A stretch of DNA of 64,000 nt from DAIOEK01 sp963708715 (GTDB lineage: Bacteria; Chloroflexota; Anaerolineae; Anaerolineales; Anaerolineaceae), in contig CAVPSU010000001.1 of the NCBI GenBank assembly GCA_963708715.1, positions 186,001-250,000 of the forward strand, read 5' to 3'. The translations under genes were made by a program, and so were the position numbers. The notes beneath the pieces are model-generated. The model ran no database searches. It saw only the letters and a program-made list of their open reading frames with translations, and was not told where the DNA came from. Shown here in pieces: positions 8,073 through 16,861 of the stretch; the stretch's first letter is position 1, and every line of letters starts with the position of its first letter.

Positions 8073-9686
8073 CTACTGTTGCCAAACCATTTGCAAGACA
8101 GATCCGATCTGATCGATCAAATCTCCAGCCAATACCGAGGCTGGATGTCCACACACCTCACTTGCCAAAAGCGCCGCTTTCCCGTGAATCCAAACTCCGG
8201 CTGAAGCTGCTTCAAAAGCAGGAAGACCCTGCACGCGTAATCCGAGGATGATTCCCGCTAATACATCGCCCGTCCCTGCGTGAGCCAACGAAGAAGAAGC
8301 AAGCGGCATCAGGTACGATTGTCCTTTAGGCTCCGCAATAATAGTCCCGGCTCCCTTGAGAACTACAACACATTTCCATTCCTTTGCGTATTTGATGGCA
8401 ACTTCCCGCCTATTTGATTGGATCTCCTCAACACTCAGTCCAGTTAAGATGGACATCTCTCCCGGATGAGGAGTAAGGATAGTTCCTGGCGGTAATAGCT
8501 TATGCCACCCTGCCGTTTTCGCCATCAGTTTTAAACCATCGGCGTCAATAACCAAAGGAGGGAGGGTATAGGTTTCCTCATTTTTCGTTGTCCCACCTGT
8601 ATTAAAACCAATATGGTCAGATTTCTTGTTATCGGCGAAGAGTATATTTCGTACGAATTTTTCAGTCGCCGGTTCCAATCCCATTCCGGGACCGATCAAC
8701 ATCCCATTGATCGTTTCATATGTTTTCTTGAGAATATCAACCCCACCAACAGACAGGCGTCCACCTTCTTCAGGTAATAAAAGCCAGATCGCTTCTGGAA
8801 ACGCCCCTGCCAGAATAGGATGTATAGTGGAAGGCACACCCATCTGTATCATTCCTGCACCCGAAGATGCAGCTGCCTTACCGGCGAGGAGGGGTGCTCC
8901 TGTAAAATTGGAACTGCCGCCAACTACTACTCCTGTCCCGAAGGTTCCTTTGTGACCCAGCCTATCTCTCATAGGGAGCATTTGATGCACCAGGCGATCA
9001 CTTAATACTTCAGGCAAACCCTTTTGCCAGCCGGGGATTACCTGGTCAAAACCGATCGGTGAGACAAGTATTTCTCCACAATACCCCAGCGCACTCCCTT
9101 TCACCAGACCTTGTTTTATGGCAGCCAGACAGATCGTTACGTTCGCAGGAATTGTTTCCTCCGGAACTTCACCAGTATCGCAATCTATTCCACTTGGATT
9201 ATCCACTGCTACAGTAATAAACTGGAATGGGCGGTTTTGAATGATAGATTTCACATGAGCCAGAATTTTCTTCAATTCTGGTTTTAATGGCAGGGTAGTA
9301 CCCGTACCCAACAATCCATCCAGGAGAATACAATCAGTCAGCATGACCTCATCCAGTATTTTTTCCCTGCACTCACGGATCTGGATATTTGATTGGGATA
9401 ATTCAAATAAATAGGGATCCGAATCTTTAGAACGATGATAGACCAAAGCTTGAACATCCCAGCCTAATGATGCCAGGATTTCCAATGCGATGATCGTATC
9501 ACCCCCATTATTCCCGGACCCTGCCAACCCAATAATTGGATACACTCCCCGGAGGTGGTCATATAGCCTATCAACAATATGGGCAATCCCACTTCCGGCT
9601 GCCTTCATCATTTGATCATAGGTAAGACCTTTTTCATTTGCCTTTTCTTCCAATTCCTTCATTTCTGGTAACGATACCAAAACCAT
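8073..9686 (-). CDS. nnr: Bifunctional NAD(P)H-hydrate epimerase / ADP-dependent dehydratase
   Basis: This enzyme repairs hydrated NADH and NADPH. The 537-residue chain is the usual bacterial fusion. Residues about 1-215 form the YjeF N-terminal epimerase domain, with the AGSGNNGGDTIIAL motif near residue 54. Residues about 225-537 form the ribokinase-like dehydratase, with GVVVGGSSNFTGAP, the conserved TPHPGEMSIL, and the catalytic HAGTGDVLAGII motif near residue 467. Several family members end with this same arrangement, so nothing is missing. It is transcribed alone, with tRNA-Leu upstream on the same strand and a hairpin terminator downstream. Confidence 0.95.
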   Translation of the reverse strand: MVLVSLPEMKELEEKANEKGLTYDQMMKAAGSGIAHIVDRLYDHLRGVYPIIGLAGSGNNGGDTIIALEILASLGWDVQALVYHRSKDSDPYLFELSQSNIQIRECREKILDEVMLTDCILLDGLLGTGTTLPLKPELKKILAHVKSIIQNRPFQFITVAVDNPSGIDCDTGEVPEETIPANVTICLAAIKQGLVKGSALGYCGEILVSPIGFDQVIPGWQKGLPEVLSDRLVHQMLPMRDRLGHKGTFGTGVVVGGSSNFTGAPLLAGKAAASSGAGMIQMGVPSTIHPILAGAFPEAIWLLLPEEGGRLSVGGVDILKKTYETINGMLIGPGMGLEPATEKFVRNILFADNKKSDHIGFNTGGTTKNEETYTLPPLVIDADGLKLMAKTAGWHKLLPPGTILTPHPGEMSILTGLSVEEIQSNRREVAIKYAKEWKCVVVLKGAGTIIAEPKGQSYLMPLASSSLAHAGTGDVLAGIILGLRVQGLPAFEAASAGVWIHGKAALLASEVCGHPASVLAGDLIDQIGSVLQMVWQQ

Positions 9687-9794
9687 GCCTACCTCCTCCT
9701 ACTTTATACTACTCATTATAGCCATATTGGGTCAGGTAAATCACCTTGCAGAAAAGGTTGTTATCGTCTATCCTTAATTGTAGGAGTAGTTAAA

Positions 9795-9817
9795 TAAAAA
9801 AGCCGCATATAGCGGCT
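9795..9817 (-). terminator. Rho-independent terminator of tRNA-Leu
   Basis: Reading the minus strand, AGCCGC and GCGGCT form a six-pair stem around a TATAT loop, followed directly by a run of T residues (A-run at 9795-9801 on the plus strand). It starts 8 bases after the tRNA-Leu 3' end. Confidence 0.85.
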
Positions 9818-9824
9818 TGCTTAG

Positions 9825-9906
9825 TGCGCTGGGGGGGACTTGAACCCCCACGCCTTGCGGCACATGGCCCTCAACCATGCCTGTCTGCCAATTCCAGCAC
9901 CAGCGC
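9825..9906 (-). tRNA. tRNA-Leu (anticodon GAG)
   Basis: The minus strand folds into a class II tRNA of 82 bases. The acceptor stem is GCGCTGG pairing with CCAGCGC. The anticodon stem is CATGG/CCATG with loop TTGAGGG, so the anticodon is GAG (leucine). A long variable arm (GCC-GCAA-GGC) is present, and the T arm is GGGGG TTCAAGT CCCCC. CCA is not encoded. A terminator follows immediately. Confidence 0.95.
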
Positions 9907-9984
9907 GGAAAGCATTGCTATTATAACTGCCTCCATTTTCTTGTCAAGGAAGCCATTTCCAATTCGAATATAGAAGGAGCCATT

Positions 9985-10986
9985 ATGACCGTTATTTTAG
10001 ATGCCATGGGCAGTGATGCCCACCCTGATCCTGAGGTACTGGCTGCGATCCGGTACACTAGAGAACTTACTGAAGAGATCATTCTGGTTGGTGACGAGAA
10101 TATTTTGAACAGGAAAATCGCTGATCATGGAGGAAAAGATCTCCCTATAAGGGTTGTGCATGCCGCAGAAGTGCTGGAAATGGAAGATAAACCAGTAGAA
10201 AACGCCCGAAAAAAAGCCCAAAATTCCATGGCTGTTGGAATGGAATTATTGAAATCTGGAGATGGACAGGCATTCGTTACAGCAGGTAATACGGGCGGCG
10301 CGATGGTAAATGCTTTATTGAAGCTTGGTCGAATAAAAGGTGTATTACGACCAGCTTTATGCGCTCTTTTTCCAACAGCAACCGGGAAATGCGTCGTTTT
10401 GGACATCGGCGCGAATGCTGAATGCAAACCTGAATTTCTGCTTGAATTCGCCGTCATGGGAAGTATCTACGCCCAGAAAGTGCTGCATGTTGATAAACCT
10501 CGGGTAGGATTGCTTTCCAATGGTGAAGAAGCAGGTAAAGGTAACCAATTGGTCAAAGACTCTTTCCATTTGCTTGAAAAAACCAATCTTAACTTTATTG
10601 GCAACGTGGAAGGGAAAGAACTCTTCGGCGGCAATGCGGATGTGGTTGTGACGGATGGGTTTACCGGGAATATCTTGCTAAAAACCAGTGAAGCAGTCGG
10701 TAAACTTATCATCTCCAAATTAAAAGTTGGGTTATTATCCTCCATAAGAACGAAAATCGGGGCATTTCTGGCAAAACCAGCTTTCAATGATGTTAGAAAA
10801 CTCATGGATCCTGCGGAGACTGGAGCTGTTATACTACTTGGGATTGATGGATTGGTTTACGTTGGTCACGGCCGATCGGATGAAAACGCTATGTTTAGTG
10901 CGGCTATTGCCGCCAGACAGGCTATCTCATCGGGTCTATTGACCAGCTTGAGAGAATCCATACAAACTCAAATCGCACAACTATAA
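9985..10986 (+). CDS. plsX: Phosphate acyltransferase PlsX
   Basis: PlsX converts acyl-ACP to acyl-phosphate, the first step of phosphatidic acid synthesis. From ATG 9985 the protein is 333 residues, which is typical. It opens with the diagnostic ILDAMGSDAHPDPEV and contains SAGNTGGAM-type (VTAGNTGGAMVNA) and GLLSNGEEAGKGN motifs, plus VVTDGFTGNILLKT. The start is fixed by a GAAGGAG ribosome-binding site 6 bases upstream; an in-frame start at 9877 would run across tRNA-Leu and was rejected. plsC, a later enzyme of the same pathway, is at 49.5 kb. The usual rpmF or fab neighbours are absent. Confidence 0.96.
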   Translation: MTVILDAMGSDAHPDPEVLAAIRYTRELTEEIILVGDENILNRKIADHGGKDLPIRVVHAAEVLEMEDKPVENARKKAQNSMAVGMELLKSGDGQAFVTAGNTGGAMVNALLKLGRIKGVLRPALCALFPTATGKCVVLDIGANAECKPEFLLEFAVMGSIYAQKVLHVDKPRVGLLSNGEEAGKGNQLVKDSFHLLEKTNLNFIGNVEGKELFGGNADVVVTDGFTGNILLKTSEAVGKLIISKLKVGLLSSIRTKIGAFLAKPAFNDVRKLMDPAETGAVILLGIDGLVYVGHGRSDENAMFSAAIAARQAISSGLLTSLRESIQTQIAQL

Positions 10987-11010
10987 TCCTTTTGGAGAGC
11001 TGAATAATCA

Positions 11011-11721
11011 ATGAAAATCGTTACGAACGAAAAACTGATCAAACGAAATTCACAAATTGCAAAGATTACCTTTTATGCTTCCCTGGCCATATTTGCTGCT
11101 GGTCTGATCGCATCATTCCAAAGGCCGGATGATCCCAGTTTGCTTACATGGACAATGGCTGCTTTGATTCTGGGTTTTACATTTTCCCAGGTTAGTATCT
11201 ACTTCCAAAATCGATTTGGGAAAAAACCTCGTCCAGATGAGCATATTTCAGATTCGCTCAAGGGATTGGATGCGAAATTCACCCTCTACCATTACCGCTC
11301 TCCCCTCTCTCATCTATTGGTCGGACCATCAGGTGTTTGGGGATTTTTACCGTATGCCCAGAATGGGACGATCCGTTTCGATAAGGATCGATGGAAACAA
11401 AAGGGTGGATCTGTACTGATGCGTTTATTTGGTGGAGAGAGCCTCGGACGACCTGATATGGAAGCTAAAGCTGCCGAAAAGGAAATTTCAAATATGTTGA
11501 TCAGGACTTTTCCTGATCAAAACGAATTTCCGCCCATCAGAGTCGCTTTAGTGTTCACGAATCCAGCGGTAAAAATTGAAGCTGAAGACGCACCAATTCC
11601 TACTCTTCCAGCGAAGAAACTTAAGGATATCGTGCGTAAATTTATAAAAACTGAAGCAGTTCCAGATGAAACGCTGGCGAAGATCAACCAGTATCTTGAA
11701 GAAAGATACCCTCTTAAATAG
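11011..11721 (+). CDS. Membrane-anchored protein with a NERD-like domain
   Basis: The 236-residue protein has two hydrophobic helices near the N-terminus (about residues 22-38 and 46-65). A soluble domain follows, whose LSHLLVGPSGVWGFLP segment resembles the core of nuclease-related (NERD) domains, in which a small residue-rich VGPxGV strand leads into a basic region. The rest is charged (RFDKDRWKQKGG, AKAAEKEISNML) and ends in a helical tail. NERD activity has not been shown for many members and the catalytic residues are not obvious here, so this is only a fold-level suggestion. It lies 24 bp after plsX and is probably co-transcribed with it. Confidence 0.7.
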   Translation: MKIVTNEKLIKRNSQIAKITFYASLAIFAAGLIASFQRPDDPSLLTWTMAALILGFTFSQVSIYFQNRFGKKPRPDEHISDSLKGLDAKFTLYHYRSPLSHLLVGPSGVWGFLPYAQNGTIRFDKDRWKQKGGSVLMRLFGGESLGRPDMEAKAAEKEISNMLIRTFPDQNEFPPIRVALVFTNPAVKIEAEDAPIPTLPAKKLKDIVRKFIKTEAVPDETLAKINQYLEERYPLK

Positions 11722-11740
11722 TATTACCCATTGAACAATT

Positions 11741-11770
11741 AAGAGGATCGGAGTTAACTCCGATCCTCTT
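11741..11770. terminator. Perfect 30-bp palindrome acting as shared terminator
   Basis: A 13-bp stem (AAGAGGATCGGAG and its exact complement) closes a TTAA loop between two convergent genes. The TTA of the loop is the TAA stop codon of the pseudouridine synthase, so the last four codons of that gene form one arm of the hairpin. T-tracts are short on both sides. Confidence 0.75.
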
Positions 11771-12650
11771 GTTTATTAGATCTACCTGCTGCTTTCCGGG
11801 GTTGCTTTCCATCGGGTTTATCGACAGGCTTTCTCGATCTATCTGATAACGGACGCTTGGCTCCTGGGCGGGTTGTAACAATTCTTCGGCTCGCAGGTGG
11901 TCCTGCCGGTTTTCGGTACGGTCTTCGACCCGGACTTGTTTTTTTCAAGGTCTGGCGGATCTCTGAAACACTCAGAAAACGCCATTCGCCAGGTTTGAGA
12001 GTACCTAATTGAATAAGTCCAATTCGCACTCGCTTTATTCTTAATACGGGCAAACCAATGGTAGATCCGATCTCACGGATCTGACGTTTGCGACCTTCGT
12101 GCATGACCACTCGAAGTGTCGCACTGTTCGCGGAAGTATCAATAATTTCCACTCGAGCCGGTGCAGTCCGATACCCATCATCCAGAACCACACCTCTGCG
12201 CCATATATCCAACTGGCTGGTTTCCGGTCGGTTGCCAACCTGGACGATATATTCTTTTTCATGCTCATACCGTGGATGTGTTAATTGGTTGGCAAAATCT
12301 CCATCATTGGTGAGCAGGATCAATCCTTCGCTGTCATAATCCAATCTTCCCACCGGAAAAAGATTGGCGTCAACTGGCACGTAATTCAATACATCCGGTC
12401 GAGTATCGTCCTGATGAATGGCAGATAACACCTGGCGTGGTTTATGTAATGCAATATATACCGGTTCAGGAGGTCGATGGATGGGTTTAAGGTCAACAAG
12501 GATTTTATCCTTAGAAATATCTGCCTTCTCCCCTATTGTCGCAATCTTCCCATTCACAGATACTCTGCCTGCCCGGATAAACAATTCGCAGCTTCTGCGA
12601 GAGCCATACCCAGCCTGGGCTAAAATCTTTTGTAATCTTTCTTCTGCCAT
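11754..12650 (-). CDS. rluB: RsuA/RluB-family pseudouridine synthase
   Basis: These enzymes isomerise a specific uridine in rRNA to pseudouridine. The 298-residue protein has an N-terminal S4 RNA-binding domain (ERLQKILAQAGYGSRR, residues 4-19, to about 50). The catalytic motif GRLDYDSEGLILLTNDG at residues 101-117 holds the active Asp104. The core ends near residue 235 (HEGRKRQIREIGSTIG). A basic, proline-rich tail of about 60 residues (KKTSPGRRPYRK onward) follows and is longer than in Escherichia coli RluB. It lies 2 bp downstream of scpB, a gene pairing common in many bacteria. The precise 23S target is not determined by sequence alone. Confidence 0.92.
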   Translation of the reverse strand: MAEERLQKILAQAGYGSRRSCELFIRAGRVSVNGKIATIGEKADISKDKILVDLKPIHRPPEPVYIALHKPRQVLSAIHQDDTRPDVLNYVPVDANLFPVGRLDYDSEGLILLTNDGDFANQLTHPRYEHEKEYIVQVGNRPETSQLDIWRRGVVLDDGYRTAPARVEIIDTSANSATLRVVMHEGRKRQIREIGSTIGLPVLRIKRVRIGLIQLGTLKPGEWRFLSVSEIRQTLKKTSPGRRPYRKPAGPPASRRIVTTRPGAKRPLSDRSRKPVDKPDGKQPRKAAGRSNKQEDRS

Positions 12651-12652
12651 TA

Positions 12653-13225
12653 TTAATCCTTAAATACTTTCTCACGGATCTCTTCAGCTTGTTGCTCACC
12701 CAAATCTAATTCAGGTAATTCTTCAAGGGAATTCAGACCAAAATATTGTAAGAAATCAGTGGTGGTTCCATAGATGATCGGTCTTCCCGGTCCTTCCCCC
12801 CGTCCGATTTCCTCCATCAATCCCTTACTTAACAGGCTTTTGATCACACCATCACTATTGACACCTCGAATATCATCTAACTGCGGACGGGTTACTGGTT
12901 GTTTATAGACGACGATTGCCAGGGTCTCCATCGCAGCCCGGCTTAATCTGCTGGTTGCCTGTAAACCCAGGAATTTCTCAATCATCGCTCCAAAAACTGG
13001 GCGAGTGGTCAATTGGTATTTTCCATGATGTTCCTGTATGGATAACCCGGATCCTTGCGAATAACGATCTTTCAGAGCCTTGAGTCCTGTTTCGATTTGT
13101 TCCGGTGTCAAGTCCGCCCCGGCAGCCATTTGAGCAACTGTAACAGGTCCGGGTGCCACAAATAAAAAGGACTCGACCAATGCGTCCAATGAAGCGTTCA
13201 GTTGATTTCCAGATGAATCTGTCAT
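12653..13225 (-). CDS. scpB: Segregation and condensation protein B
   Basis: ScpB is the winged-helix dimer that binds the kleisin ScpA in the SMC condensin complex. The 190-residue protein has the conserved start LDALVESFLFVAPGPVTVAQMA, the central LTTRPVFGAMIEKFL, and the diagnostic LSRAAMETLAIVVYKQPVTRPQ with DDIRGVNSDGVIKSLLSKGL. It ends with the acidic linker typical of the family. Its ATG overlaps a divergent extended -10 promoter used by the lipoprotein gene on the other strand. It is followed by the pseudouridine synthase after 2 bp, so the two are translated together. Confidence 0.95.
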   Translation of the reverse strand: MTDSSGNQLNASLDALVESFLFVAPGPVTVAQMAAGADLTPEQIETGLKALKDRYSQGSGLSIQEHHGKYQLTTRPVFGAMIEKFLGLQATSRLSRAAMETLAIVVYKQPVTRPQLDDIRGVNSDGVIKSLLSKGLMEEIGRGEGPGRPIIYGTTTDFLQYFGLNSLEELPELDLGEQQAEEIREKVFKD

Positions 13226-13233
13226 GCTATAAT
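13225..13233 (+). promoter_or_regulatory. Extended -10 promoter of the lipoprotein gene
   Basis: TGCTATAAT is present a third time, here overlapping the scpB start codon on the other strand. The expected start is near 13240, giving a leader of about 29 bases with an AGAGG ribosome-binding site before ATG 13269. Confidence 0.55.
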
Positions 13234-13268
13234 TACCCGAGTAAAATTTTTTGTTTAGAAAGAGGATA

Positions 13269-13829
13269 ATGAAAAAACCTATTCAGATCATCATTATATC
13301 AATCATTGTCGGGATACTGGTCATGAGCTGTAATTTGGTCTCGAACTTTCCCGGTCTCGGTAAAAAGGCACCAACGAGCACCGAGACTCCTCTTATCTTG
13401 CCGACTCAAATTATTGTTGATCCTACAATAGTAATAAGTGATGACATCACCACAATTTCATTCACTGAAATTGATGTCATGTCCTGGATAAACCAATACC
13501 AATTAAGTAATCCCGATATCCTTCTCAAAGATCCTGCGGTGAAATTGGATAATGGTATTGCTCAGATCAGCGGTAAGGTAGATAGCGGATTTATTTCCGG
13601 TGATGTCTCTCTGGATTTTTCGGTAGGTATTGGAATGGACGGATCGCCAGAGATCTCAATTATTAAAATGGAGATCGGTGGAATGGATTTACCACAATCG
13701 ATGAAAGCACAATTTTCTGCAACGATTAACGAGTCGATTGTTCAGGCGATGAAGAATGAATTGGGCGGGCGAACCATCCAAAGCGTACTCATCGATGACG
13801 GTAGAATGACCATCCAAACATCAAAATAA
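13269..13829 (+). CDS. Lipoprotein of unknown function
   Basis: The 186-residue protein has a lysine N-terminus, a hydrophobic signal segment and a lipobox LVMSC with the lipidated Cys at residue 21. A threonine- and proline-rich linker follows (TSTETPLILPT), then a soluble domain of about 130 residues that alternates short strands and helices. It has a repeated theme of isoleucine and serine strands (ISGKVDSGFISGDVSLDFSV) ending in an amphipathic helix. I do not recognise the fold. The next gene, 18 bp on, is also a lipoprotein, so both are probably exported together to the outer face of the membrane. The start was set at ATG 13269; a TTG 18 bases upstream would disrupt the signal peptide. 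Confidence 0.75.
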   Translation: MKKPIQIIIISIIVGILVMSCNLVSNFPGLGKKAPTSTETPLILPTQIIVDPTIVISDDITTISFTEIDVMSWINQYQLSNPDILLKDPAVKLDNGIAQISGKVDSGFISGDVSLDFSVGIGMDGSPEISIIKMEIGGMDLPQSMKAQFSATINESIVQAMKNELGGRTIQSVLIDDGRMTIQTSK

Positions 13830-13847
13830 GATTAAAATCGAACCAGT

Positions 13848-15413
13848 ATGAAAAAATCATGGTTACTTCTCCTTCTTTTGTTGTTGACAGCCTGCCAGGC
13901 TGTAGTGCCACCGAAGAATCCCGAGATAACGGTAACCATTGTGGTTGACGGCAAGGAATCAATCGTCAGTGTGCCCGCCAACTCCATCGTTCAAACCGCC
14001 TTGACCAATAGCGGTGTAGTTTTAGGACCACTTGACCGGATCGATCCTCCTCTGAATACGATCGTCGCCTTGAATGACAGGATCCAAATCGTCCGAATTC
14101 GCGAAGAATTCACCGAAAAAAACGAGATCATTCAATATGAACAGAGGGTTATCCATAACGAAAGCTTGCCAGAGGGTGAGATCCGTCTACTCCAACCTGG
14201 AGTGAATGGGGAAAGAACCGTTACCTATCGGAAAATCTATGAAGATGAAATGGAAGTTTCTAACCTGGAGTTCAAATCCATCACACTTAAAGAACCTGTT
14301 CCTGAAATTACCATGGTGGGTGTCCAGGTTCCATTCAGTCCAGTAAATATTTCGGGGGTTCTTGCCTATATTGACAATGGTAACGCCTGGCTGGTGGACG
14401 GGTCGACGGGTAATCGTCGTCCATTGATCACCTCCGGCGACCTGGATGGAAGGGTATTTTCCATCTCATATGATCGGGAATGGCTTCTATATTCACGAAA
14501 AGGTGATACCTCATCAGGGATCATAAACACACTCTGGGTGATCCGGCTTACTAAAGAAGGCTCTCGACCGATTGACCTAAAAATAAAGAACGTGATCCAT
14601 TTCGCAGATTTTGTTCCAAGCTCCAGCCAGATGATCGCTTATTCCACAGTGGAACCTCGGGATGCAGCACCTGGTTGGCAGGCAAATAATGATCTGTATT
14701 ACAAAAAATTCTCATCCTCAGGTACGCTAAACCCTCAGATTGAAGTTGTGGAAGCGAACTCTGGTGGAATTTATGGTTGGTGGGGTAGTAATTTTGCTTG
14801 GTCACCAGACGGCACAAGACTGGCGTACACACGTCCGGATGAAGTTGGAACTGTAAGTCTTAAGGATGGTAAATTTCTCTCGAAAATATCCTTGATTCCT
14901 TATGAAACCCGATCAGATTGGGCCTGGGTGCCTGGTGTTACCTGGAGTCCTGACGGTAAATTCTTTTACACCAGTGTCCATAATCCGATCGGAAATGTCA
15001 ACAAGCCTGAAAGTTCAACTGTTTTTGATTTGACAGCGTTATCGTTGGACGAAGAGTATCAGATTTATATGTTGTCTAATAACGGAATGTTTTCAAATCC
15101 TGTTGCATCTACTTTCCGTGAGAATGGCAGCTTCTATGTTGCTTATCTTCAGGCGATCTTTCCCGAACAAAGTGATAACAGTCGATACCGATTGGTAGTG
15201 ATGGATCAGGACGGATCAAATAAAAGCATCCTCCTTCCTGAAGAAGGATCCCCTGGCTTAAATCCACAAACTGTGGTTTGGTCTCCTGATTTCCAAAATG
15301 GATCATTTGTTGCTGCAATCTATGAAGGTAACCTTTGGTTGGCCAACTCAACCACAAAGGAAAAATTCCAAGTGACCGGCGATGGTCTGGTCATCCGAGT
15401 AAGTTGGAGATAA
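13848..15413 (+). CDS. Lipoprotein with DUF348-G5-like N-terminus and a TolB-like beta-propeller
   Basis: The 521-residue precursor has a leucine-rich signal and lipobox LLTAC (Cys16). Residues about 26-75 resemble the DUF348 ubiquitin-like domain seen in resuscitation-promoting factor-like proteins (VDGKESIVSVPANSIVQTAL). Residues about 80-160 resemble a G5 domain (QRVIHNESLPEGEIRLLQPGVNGERTVTYRKIYE). The remainder is a TolB/WD40-like propeller with repeated SPDGTRLAY and SPDGKFFYT blades. G5 domains bind cell-wall glycans, and propellers often bind peptides or glycans, so a cell-surface binding role is inferred. The three-part combination is unusual. It is downstream of another lipoprotein gene and upstream of a nucleotide-sugar enzyme. 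Confidence 0.82.
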   Translation: MKKSWLLLLLLLLTACQAVVPPKNPEITVTIVVDGKESIVSVPANSIVQTALTNSGVVLGPLDRIDPPLNTIVALNDRIQIVRIREEFTEKNEIIQYEQRVIHNESLPEGEIRLLQPGVNGERTVTYRKIYEDEMEVSNLEFKSITLKEPVPEITMVGVQVPFSPVNISGVLAYIDNGNAWLVDGSTGNRRPLITSGDLDGRVFSISYDREWLLYSRKGDTSSGIINTLWVIRLTKEGSRPIDLKIKNVIHFADFVPSSSQMIAYSTVEPRDAAPGWQANNDLYYKKFSSSGTLNPQIEVVEANSGGIYGWWGSNFAWSPDGTRLAYTRPDEVGTVSLKDGKFLSKISLIPYETRSDWAWVPGVTWSPDGKFFYTSVHNPIGNVNKPESSTVFDLTALSLDEEYQIYMLSNNGMFSNPVASTFRENGSFYVAYLQAIFPEQSDNSRYRLVVMDQDGSNKSILLPEEGSPGLNPQTVVWSPDFQNGSFVAAIYEGNLWLANSTTKEKFQVTGDGLVIRVSWR

Positions 15414-15431
15414 AAGTTAAATGGAGTATAT

Positions 15432-16391
15432 ATGCGGATATTAATTACAGGGGCGGCAGGATTTCTTGGTTCTCATCTATGTAACCGATTAATTGATGAA
15501 GGACATCAAGTTATCGGTATGGATAATTTCATTACTGGAAATATAGAAAATATTGCACATCTTGATGGCAATCCAAATTTTGAATTTTTCAAACATGATG
15601 TAGCCAACTTCATTTCTGTTCCAGGTAAGGTGGACGCGGTCATGCACTTCGCTTCTCCTGCCAGCCCAAATCCGGCTTCTCCTTATGGATATCCGAACCT
15701 CCCAATTCAGACGATGAAAGCTGGCGCTCTCGGTACTCACAATACCCTGGGGGTTGCAAGAGCAAATCAAGCTCGATTTCTTCTCGCATCGACAAGTGAG
15801 ATCTATGGTGATCCACAGGTTCATCCTCAGGACGAATCCTACTGGGGACACGCTGACCCAATTGGTTTCCGCTCTGTTTATGACGAAGCCAAACGTTTCG
15901 CCGAAGCCTTGACTATGGCATACCATCGATATCATAGTTTGGATACGCGCATTGTCCGTATTTTTAATACTTATGGACCTAGTATGAGATTGGATGATGG
16001 CAGGGTTGTGCCAAATTTCATCTTACAAGCTCTTAATGGGGAACCTCTCACAATTTACGGTGACGGAAGTCAAACCCGGAGCTTCTGCTATGTAGATGAT
16101 CTGATCGATGGCATATACCGGCTATTGTTATCAAATGAACATTTTCCGGTAAATATCGGTAATCCACAAGAAACCTCCATAGCAAATTTCGCAGAAGTGA
16201 TCAACCAGCTGGTTGGCAATTCGGCTGGGGTCATACGCCTTCCCGATCGCAGACTGGGAGATGACCCACAACGACGACAACCAGATATTACCCGTGCACG
16301 GACAATTCTCGGTTGGGAACCAAAGACATCTGTTAAAGAAGGAATTGCAAGGACCATCCCATATTTCAAGAAAGCGCTAGACATTGCATGA
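15432..16391 (+). CDS. NAD-dependent nucleotide-sugar epimerase/decarboxylase (UDP-glucuronate decarboxylase-like)
   Basis: This extended short-chain dehydrogenase acts on nucleotide sugars used for surface glycans. The 319-residue protein has the Rossmann motif TGAAGFLGS (residues 6-14) and the catalytic STSEIYGD (120-127) with Y150-x3-K154. The substrate-binding run RIFNTYGPSMRLDDGRVVPN is close to UDP-glucuronate decarboxylase (UDP-xylose synthase), as is the ASPASP segment near residue 76. A 4,6-dehydratase role cannot be excluded. Its stop overlaps the ATG of the broken gtrA gene by 4 bp, so the two form a glycan-modification pair. Confidence 0.85.
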   Translation: MRILITGAAGFLGSHLCNRLIDEGHQVIGMDNFITGNIENIAHLDGNPNFEFFKHDVANFISVPGKVDAVMHFASPASPNPASPYGYPNLPIQTMKAGALGTHNTLGVARANQARFLLASTSEIYGDPQVHPQDESYWGHADPIGFRSVYDEAKRFAEALTMAYHRYHSLDTRIVRIFNTYGPSMRLDDGRVVPNFILQALNGEPLTIYGDGSQTRSFCYVDDLIDGIYRLLLSNEHFPVNIGNPQETSIANFAEVINQLVGNSAGVIRLPDRRLGDDPQRRQPDITRARTILGWEPKTSVKEGIARTIPYFKKALDIA

Positions 16392-16840
16392 TCATAACGA
16401 ATATGAAAGAAAGATCTCGATTTCTACGCTTTGCAGTAGTAGGTGTCATAGGAGCGATTATCGATTTCGGGGTTTTCAATATTTGCACAAATCTATTTGG
16501 GATAAAAGCAATATATGCCAGTGTGATCTCTTTTATCCTCGCTGTCTGCAGTAATTTTATTTGGAATTGATTTTGGACTTATCCGGATTCCCGAAGTAAA
16601 CATGTTGTTCACCAATTGGTGCAATTTCTGGTAATCAGCTTGATAGGTTTGCTGATCCGCACACCTACTTTTGCTTATCTGGAAAAAGTCCTGATCAAAG
16701 AACTGGAGTTGATATCTGGTCAGCTCCCGTTCACCCCGATTTTCATTGGTCATAATCTCGCCCTTGCGATCGTGATCATCCTGGTTATGTTCTGGAATTT
16801 CTTTGCTAACCGATTTTGGACTTATGCTGATGTACAATAA
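16388..16840 (+). pseudogene. GtrA-family membrane protein interrupted by an in-frame TGA
   Basis: GtrA-like proteins are four-helix membrane proteins that move or handle lipid-linked sugars such as undecaprenyl-phosphate glucose. The reading frame from ATG 16388 to 16840 encodes a full GtrA protein, with the starting FLRFAVVGVIGAIIDFGVFN and the ending NFFANRFWTYADVQ. The one exception is a TGA at 16568-16570, between NFIWN and FWTYPDS. Family members read NRFWTY here, so a CGA arginine codon appears to have become TGA by one C-to-T change. Everything before and after is well conserved and in the same frame. This is either a recent nonsense mutation or a sequencing error; recoding is less likely because TGA is a normal stop elsewhere here. 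Confidence 0.8.
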
Positions 16841-16861
16841 AGCAATCAGGAAAAAGAGGTT

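Noticed and set aside
9877..9984. Longer plsX from an upstream start at 9877
   Set aside because: The extension overlaps tRNA-Leu and a strong ribosome-binding site supports ATG 9985.
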